A DNA stretch of 64,000 nucleotides, taken from assembly GCA_021399435.1 (NCBI GenBank), contig JAJTUP010000060.1:62001-126000 (forward strand), given 5' to 3'. Source of the DNA: Diaporthe sp. PMI_573 (taxonomy: Eukaryota; Ascomycota; Sordariomycetes; Diaporthales; Diaporthaceae). Made by a program: the position numbers and the translations under genes. Shown piece after piece: positions 57,202-64,000 of the stretch. The notes beneath the pieces were generated by a model. It worked only from the letters and a program-made list of their open reading frames with translations. It did no database searches and was not told where the DNA came from. The stretch's first letter is position 1, and every line of letters starts with the position of its first letter.

Positions 57202-57580
57202 TGCCCGCTACGCGGCCACGGCATCTACGTAGTGAACCACCTGGGCAGTGCTCTCTGCCCAACCTCCTGTGGAATAACCTCCCATAGGATAAAATTCTAA
57301 CCTCCCACCTCTTAACCTCCCACCTCTTAACCTCCCACCTCTTAACCTCCCACCTCTTAACCTCCCACCTCTTAACCTCCTGCTTCTCAACATCCTACCT
57401 CCTACCCTCCTTCCTCTTATACAATAAAGTCCCACAAGACTAATTACCTCCTATTGAGTAGCCTCCTGGAGGATAGGTGCCTGTAAGGATAACCAAATGG
57501 GAGACAAGCGAGCTACAGTGGCTCCTTAATGAAGTTTTCGCACTTCTTGAAATATGGCTGTGTTACTGTAATGATTATGT
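57202..57580 (-). repeat. Dispersed repeat family, copy 3, with a 15-bp tandem array
   Basis: This is the third clear member, in inverse orientation. On the minus strand it begins ACATAATCATTACAGTAACA, passes GCGAAAACTTCATT, then GGAGG-type units, and ends with GGGCAGAGAGCACTGCCCAG and GATGCCGTGGCCGCGTAGCG. Its centre is a perfect array of five units CCTCCCACCTCTTAA (plus strand, 57301-57375) followed by decayed units. Read on the plus strand, the edge at 57202 onward gives CPLRGHGIYVVNHLGS, matching copy 2. Confidence 0.8.
57301..57375 (+). repeat. Perfect 15-bp tandem repeat, five units
   Basis: Five identical head-to-tail units of CCTCCCACCTCTTAA, with degenerate units continuing to about 57420. 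Identity between units indicates recent expansion. Confidence 0.95.
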
Positions 57581-58290
57581 GGTTCCCTGGTAGGATCCTC
57601 CCAAGTAGCAGGCACAATTCCGTGTCTGGATGCTGGAGTGTACCCTTCCCGTTCTGCCAGCCAACTGTTGGGGGAAGAGCCTTGGAACTCAGTCAGAGTC
57701 CGATATTAGCCGGAACCAATCTGATTCATCGCATATGAACGTGTTACACTACGATCTAACTTGTCTTAGACCCAACGACAGTAAGATGGCTGGTCACGAG
57801 ACAGTCCCGCCATGCGGTCAGCAATCCCGACAAATTCGCCGAAGCACGCCAGTCAGAAGTACTCTGCAGATTCCGGAATGGTAAATCTGCACAAATAAAT
57901 GGCCTACGTCCACACGTATGTGCAGCGTAGTTGTCGCTGTCACCCGACCCGCGACGGCCGACAACATGTGATCACTTGGGTGCTGCTCACCACAGTACAT
58001 TTGGACACTGGCATGCTGTGGAATGCCATGCTCTCGATATCCAACGGGCCAGCGCAGCACCCAATAGACATCTCTCGACATACATTCCAAAACAATTTCG
58101 TTAAATTGACCCATGTAAGGTATCCATACTTTAATTGGGTACGTGGTCATTGCGTAGGTATGCTTTCGTAAATCGTGTTGGAGCCTCCCACATGCTCTCC
58201 TTCGTGCCGCGATCTCCCACCTGTAATGCGTCCAGCCAGACGCATTACTACACCAATGACAATGCGCAAAATCGTTCAACATCAGCCAAA

Positions 58291-59913
58291 TCATGGCTTC
58301 CTTCCGTAGGTGACCCATATGCAAAAGTAGGCGTGTAGCTTGGTATCCTGCCACTCCTTATCTACCTGGGCACTGAATTCCTCCACTTGTTCTTTCGTCC
58401 AGCCCATGAACCGCGTGAAGAGCGCCATCATTATCGCCGTCATTCCTTCCCTGAAATTGATGGCCGTCCTGCGCCCGACCTCCTTCCATTTGGGCTCGCG
58501 TGGCCACTCGTTGATGGGCCACTTGTATGGAATCCGTACGATATCGACGAAGCCGGCATCGTGCATCATGTCACCGGCGCGCCCGCATGCGCCGAGGTCG
58601 AACCCGGACTTCTCCCCAGCTTCGACCATCAAGTCGCTCCATCGCTTGACAGAACCGTCCGGTCGCATTGTGTCGTCGTCGCAATACAATGGGAAGTGGA
58701 TGTCTTGGATCTCAACCCAGCCGTTCGTGGTCAGGTTCCTATCCGTCGCCGTTGAGCATTTGGCAGCATAGGCGAATTCATTCTGTGAATGGTGGGAATT
58801 ACTCACTCGAACGCCTGCCGGTAGAAGCTTGGCCAGTCTCGAAATGCGCCGGTCATCATGAGGGAGTGTATGTAGTCGAAAGGGTAGCTAAAGTTCCACG
58901 TCTCTTCCAAGTCATCAATCTCGAATTGTACGTTCGGTGGCTAGACACACAAGTCAATGACCCCATTTTCAGACTTGATCAAATTCCGAGGCTTACAACG
59001 CTGGTCACGCATTAGCATACTCGTAGATAACACCGAGATTGGAGCACTTACTATGCTGGTTGCACTGGTGACAGGTCGACGCCGATGACCTACAACAACT
59101 TTTAGTATCACAAGAAGTGATGTAATGAGCCGCATCAATAATTACCTGAGCCTCTGGATGCATCTCAGCTGGGAAGGGATGTAGGTTAGTATAAGGCTGA
59201 GTGCGAGGTATATTCAGAAACTCACCAAAATCTAATGCCCAATAGCCTGAGGGTAATGTCAGCTGCAACGCTATGCCAAATACGTGATGTGCGACCACAC
59301 TCACCGACACCGCAACCCACGTCCAAGACTCTATTCAGTTTGGTAAAAGGGGCGAATGACAATGTGTGGTCGAAAGTAAGCAGACAAAGATCATATTGGA
59401 AGACTGTCAAAACAGTGAGAATGATGCGTGGATACAGGTAGCAGGGGACATACTTTGCCTGTCAAGTTCTTGCTACTCAGTGTCAGTGGACTGCAGCGCC
59501 TGCCACGAAAAGACCTACAACGGGGAACGTTACCTTATCGTCTGGAAGAAGATATTTTCCGTCCTTGTACCCATGGTATTTGCGTCCATTCTCCTCTATG
59601 CTCTTCAAGATAGAAGACCTTAGTGAAGCCGTTGAGGAGAAAAGAGACATGTCCTGAGGCAGGTGATATGTTAGTATGGCGCTGGGGGCTTGTTAACGGC
59701 TGCGAGGTCAACTTGCAGATCCTAGGGCTGAGTCTTGGTCCGAAAATATCGATTGCCTGTCCTATTTCAGACGTCAGCAAGGGCATGAGAGAGGATCTCT
59801 GCGTCCTCTCCACCAGCGCGTTGCGGACCTACGTCGTCGGCAAAGTCGTCACTGCTAGTGTCTGGCTCGAGATGGCCAACGCCCATGGGTGGTTGATCTC
59901 GAGTTTCCTCCAT
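58291..59913 (-). CDS. LaeA-like / TAM-domain S-adenosylmethionine methyltransferase, 10 exons
   Basis: A 328-residue methyltransferase. Exons: 59913-59833, 59653-59534, 59472-59454 (19 nt), 59403-59305, 59246-59226 (21 nt), 59168-59146 (23 nt), 59089-59052, 59000-58997 (4 nt), 58940-58807, 58738-58291; 987 nt in total. Family landmarks appear in order: SSILKSIEENGRKYHGYKDG, YLLPDDKQELDRQ, motif I VLDVGCGVGYWALDFAEMHP, VIGVDLSPVQPAYVPPNVQF, EIDDLEETWNFSYPFDYIHS, NGWVEIQDIHFPLY, and the end HAYFCIWVTYGRKP. The exon CGTT supplies part of Tyr and the Val in AYVPPN. Every intron has GT-AG borders, and phases close throughout. The family includes LaeA, a global regulator of secondary metabolism, but most members are uncharacterised; this is a paralogue type, not proven LaeA. 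It is the only confident gene in the last 9.5 kb. Confidence 0.9.
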
Positions 59914-62900
59914 GTTTTTGAAGCAGAAGCCCGCGTCGTCGATAGATCGTGCTGAATGGGAGTAGGCCGGCCAGACGGAAGACCAGCACAGCGTTGTACC
60001 CGGCTTGGGATGGAGAGATACGAGGGGTGCGCTCCTTGGTAGGCCGAACTTGCAAACCTCCAGGTCGACCTTGAGGAATGTGGACAATCCAAAGGTCAGG
60101 GGCAGTTGGACTCAGAAACGACCGGGTGAGCCAGGGGATATCTCATTCTAGGGCGGCCAAGAGGGAGGGGTTGATCTGGCCCAGTGGGCGGCACGGGGAA
60201 TGATGGTGGGCTGCAGATGTCAAATCTGTCAAAAGGAGAGCCGGGGTTCGAATGGCCCGAAGGAATCGGCAAGAGGCAGAGAGTGTGTGGCCAGGCGTGA
60301 GGAGGTGGGTTGGATTGGCGTTGGTGGACAGTCCTGACCATGAGAGCACATCAGTCGGTGTACGATGTGTGATTGCGCCCGTTGTGTCGCACGGCCGGCT
60401 TGCCGTGAGCGAGCGAGCCAAACGCAGCCAACTGGTAGACTAAAACCAAGGGCTAAATGCTCTTAAGCAGGCAACGGAGTGGCCTGTTCCTGAAGAGGGA
60501 AACGGGCGGATGGCTCGCGGGCGCGGGGTGACCAGCTTGAAGAATGCTGAGGCGAGGACCAGAGCAGCCGGTTTGGTGGGAAGGAGGACTGTGCTGCGTG
60601 CGTAGCAGGGTGCCGAAGCAGGTTGCCGAGTGTTTCCGTTGATCTCTGCAAACTGATAGGTCTTGACGCAGATTCATCGGCCTGTAACACGGAGGGCCAA
60701 ATAGACGAGCGTATCAGCAGGGAGAGTTTGCGTATAGCTGCTTAAGCGAGAGTGGTAGCTCGGTGATTCCACTACCACCAAGGGAGGAGAAGAAGGAACA
60801 AGGACCCGGCGCACACAAAAAGCGTTGCGTACGGTGGCAACAAGCCAGGGCAAGCCCAGCACACACTCGCGCTCCCCTTGTCGGAGCACTGTCGCACGGC
60901 ACGCTTGCAATGCGTACGGGGGGGCGATAGCAGACGAGAGTAGGCGCCGTGCCGTGCCGCTCCGTCGGTGCTGGAGTTGTTCTGCGAGGCTCAGGACATT
61001 TAAGGCTGAGTTCAGCCCGACCGGACCAAGTCGCGGTGGCTGGCGCAGCGGCTTCGAAATGACGGGTGCAGTCCAAGTCCTATCAGTCCTATACCCAAAA
61101 GTACCTAGGTGGACAATAGGTACTTAGGTTAGTGTCTCGGCCGGTGGCGCGTTCGGCCCTGTTGGGGTCGCGCAGATCGCATCTCAAGTCTTACGTTTGA
61201 CCATACCCACGCCAGACTGCAACTGCAACTGCAAAAGCAGCAGCAGCAGCGGATGAGTTAAGCGGAGAGAGGGGTTACCTGGCTGGGATGGACCGCCAGT
61301 ATCCGCGTTCGAGGGTCCGCGCACCCGATTGAGTGTCCAGCAACCTGCGTGTGCGTGTGCGTGTGCATCCAGCGCTCGTCGGTGTAACGTGGGTCTTCAA
61401 GGCGCAGGTTTGGATTGGAGACGGAGGCCGTAGCTGTGGCCCCGAGCCGTGGTTGAGACGCACGGGGCCAGGCCCGAGAAGGCGGAAGCTTTCAGGGACC
61501 CGCAGATCCGGAGGGAACAGTAGATGGGCACCGGCAGACGTTAAAATATCTGGGGCAGCTGGGGACAAAGACTGAATCTCGTCGCAGGTGCCCTCGGGGC
61601 CGGACCCGCTGCGGCAATGGAGACAGGTGCCGACGTGCCCTTTCTGATTGGAACTTGGCCAGAGCTCAGGAGTCAGAATTGAGCCAAAATGACCCGGAGG
61701 CCGGAGGTGCCACAGGTGTTCATGCACTACAGCACAGCAGATATGACAGATCATAACAGGACAAGGACATCAGACCACTGTGAGGGAAGACTGCCAGACC
61801 TTGCACAACACCGTTTTGTGCAGAGGCACATGGAGGGGAGGAAGCCAGACTGGACCGACTGAACCGACTGGGGAAGACTTGCTGTGGTGGGAAGGTGGTG
61901 GTGGGTCGGGGCTTGCTCGCCCTTACTTCCGACTTGGGAACCTTGAACCCCAGGAATGATCACCCTCGAGCTTCAAAAGGTACTGCCACCGCACGTACGA
62001 AAGTGCAGGTATCTGAGCACTGGCATGCACCCGGCTTACCTAATTGCCTCTTGATGACTTGTGCTCACCTGCCAAGACTAAGAAGAGGATTGGTTTGCCT
62101 CTTGGTGGGGTTCATGAGGTTGGAAGATTGGGTTGGGCTGTTGGCGGGACGGCACGCAACGTCTTCCTCCTGTCTCACCGACCTCACCGACTCCTTCCCG
62201 GCTTAGTTGGGTCGGTCTTTTCGGGGACAGGACAAACTGGAAACGCAATCATGATCGAGCGACATCCAGCATCGTACCCGTACGTACGTACTAGCACCAG
62301 GCAGGCAGGCAGCCAGGGTGGGCACAAAGCAGTACCAATAATCCTGGTCATTTTCTCTCCCCATCCTTCCGCCTTCTCCCCCTCTCATCTCGTACCTGCC
62401 ACACGCGCATCTTCACATGACGCTTGACGCTCGGCTTCTTCCCCCATCAGCCGTGCCAGGCTAATGCTGCACCTGCTTTTCTCTCAATCGCCTTGCTACT
62501 TTGTCCGAGACGTTGCCTGTCAATGTCTCTGTGCTGCTTCTCTCGGCAGCTTCCACGCTCACCACACCAGGCCGTTGAGATGGCCACGTCAAGACTAGCC
62601 TGTGTGCTACGTGCTATTAACCTTTCGCTAGTTCCGGACAACCTTGCCTTCAGGCCAGACTGATGCACCTGTCATATCCGGCCTCGACGCCCGCCCCTTT
62701 ATCCACACGCAAATCGTCGCTCATCAATTTCCTTTGCAGGGCCCGCTGGGTGAGCGTGGTCACCACTTGACGGCCCGCCAACGCCGCTGGACTGGACGTG
62801 CTTAGCACGGGGTTATTGATTGAGCCCTCCCACCTTCATACCATACCCAATAGGCTCCGGTGTATCCAGACGGCAGATCGTTGATGGCTCCGGGTGAAAT

Positions 62901-64000
62901 CAGGCGTTCTCAAGCGTTGTGGGTGTTCACGAGAACCAACCAGGGTTCCCTGATTCTCTGAGCCTGCTGCTGTCCATCAAAGCCCGTCTGCGGCCGGCAT
63001 GTCGTACCAGCTTGCCATGCACGGCACGTTGCAACACACCAAAACCTGGCCACTACGAAGGCGTATCCGATACCATTACCCTTCCCGTGGGAATCCCCAT
63101 GGGCCACAATTCCCGTGCTGCTCCGGACAATTCTTTGACACGTCTCACTGTTGAACATTAGGACCAAGCAGTGCATGGGGGTGGGAGAGAATAGACTCTC
63201 CGCGATTGAGTTTGCCGGACCCAGCGGATGCTGGCTCTTGGACAGGGAATATCGCGTCGTCTCAACCCACCCGCCAGCCCGCTTGACATGGGAGCCAGTG
63301 AAGGAGGCTGTGCTTTGCCAGCCCGCCAGCCATCATTAGGACGAAATGATGGCTCAGCGTGGGGCGACTCCCTGCCGCGGCAACACTCCGACCCAGTCCA
63401 CAATGGCTCCTCCTGCTGTTCCAAGACTGCTCTACATTCACGGACGGGGGTGTTGCCGTTGCTTTCTTAGGCTAATGTTTGTCAATCACAGACTGAATTG
63501 CCGTCTTCGGTCCATCGTCACTCAATCGGATCCGCATTGGGTCCTGCATGCGGGCCTGGCCCCCGAGGACTATTGGCTTGAACGACAGGCCGAAAGCTTG
63601 CGTAGCATCCATTGACGCGAGTGTGCTGATCCAGCTCTGACACGGCATCTCGCCATGCTCAGCCCAACATCCTTGAGCATCTGCCTACTGTGTTGGCAGG
63701 TTGGGTGGGACATCATACGCTTGCTCACAAAGGTCCCTGCCCTGCACGTTGTGTGGCGTGTTACGCAGTATTCCAGGCCGCCTTGTACCCTCCTGTTCGT
63801 CTGCAAGTGACCGGGCTCAACATCGGAACGACGAGCCTCGTATGCTCCGAAGCGGCCTAAGTGACCCAATATCTGTACCTCAACAGTACCCCTATCGCAT
63901 ACCCACGCGGTCCTATAAGGATATCTCTCCGTTGTTCCCGCCGCCAACATCATGGAGAGGAACGGTGCAGTACAGACGACGTGCTCACTCTCCAAGCTTG
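59914..64000. other. Gene-poor stretch to the right edge, about 4.1 kb
   Basis: No gene is supported on either strand. There are short microsatellites: AGCAGC-type near 61235-61253 and GTGTGC-type near 61348-61372. Frames of up to 159 codons (for example 61275-61754 minus and 63570-63995 minus) lack motifs and family resemblance. The sequence is not AT-rich, so it does not look like strongly RIP-mutated DNA. Confidence 0.5.

Larger units (their letters stand above)
54434..58290. other. Gene-poor stretch, about 3.9 kb, with repeats
   Basis: Upstream flank of cdc45 and downstream flank of the methyltransferase gene. It contains a poly-A run (55296-55316), a tRNA-like segment (about 56094-56171) and dispersed repeat copy 3 (57202-57580). 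Short frames such as 55654-56007 (-) and 56184-56585 (+) have no features I recognise and may be decayed coding remnants. No gene is called. Confidence 0.6.

Noticed and set aside
59914..64000. RIP-mutated transposon relic
   Set aside because: Base composition is not AT-rich and no transposase or reverse transcriptase motif appears in any frame.

Overview
The window is nuclear DNA of a filamentous ascomycete (Pezizomycotina, most likely Sordariomycetes). This rests on gene density, many short introns of about 50-190 nt with GTRNGT donors and CTRAC-type branch sites, and the gene complement: a fungal LEU1 fusion, a LaeA-like methyltransferase, WSC and ML/NPC2 secreted proteins, a DUF2418/Nur1 protein and a fungal-type SH3 protein. 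I assembled exon models by hand. For nearly all multi-exon genes the exon lengths sum to an exact number of codons, so most coordinates should be close to exact.

Layout. 1-330 is the tail of a rhodanese gene. 0.6-11 kb is dominated by protein-synthesis genes: after a Yip1-family Golgi protein (-) come ubiquitin-L40 (-), Pol I factor RRN7 (-), eIF5A (-), deoxyhypusine hydroxylase (+) and Pol I subunit RPA12 (-). 11-24 kb holds cohesin loader SCC2 (+), a Rab GTPase (-), a cytochrome b2-type L-lactate dehydrogenase (-) and a secreted two-WSC-domain protein (-). 24-34 kb holds an SH3 protein (-), a TMEM16 scramblase (-), an NPC2-type lipid transfer protein (+) and V-ATPase subunit F (-). 34-48 kb holds a Nur1-like protein (+), a disordered protein whose long frame is broken by one in-frame TAG (+), LEU1 (+), an RKM5-type methyltransferase (-) and a long-chain acyl-CoA synthetase (+). 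48-54.4 kb holds NCS-1 (-) and CDC45 (-). From 54.4 to 64 kb there is one confident gene, a LaeA-like methyltransferase with very small exons, in repeat-bearing, gene-poor DNA.

Main observations: eIF5A and the enzyme that hydroxylates its hypusine are divergent neighbours. The ubiquitin-L40 start codon is split by an intron and its stop codon is a separate exon. The methyltransferase needs a 4-nt exon. A dispersed repeat family of about 330-380 bp has at least three copies here, each with internal GGAGG-type tandem units and one conserved edge that looks translatable. An in-frame TAG lies in a readthrough-like context. Three introns use GC-AG borders. No rRNA, intact tRNA, CRISPR array or intact transposase gene was seen.
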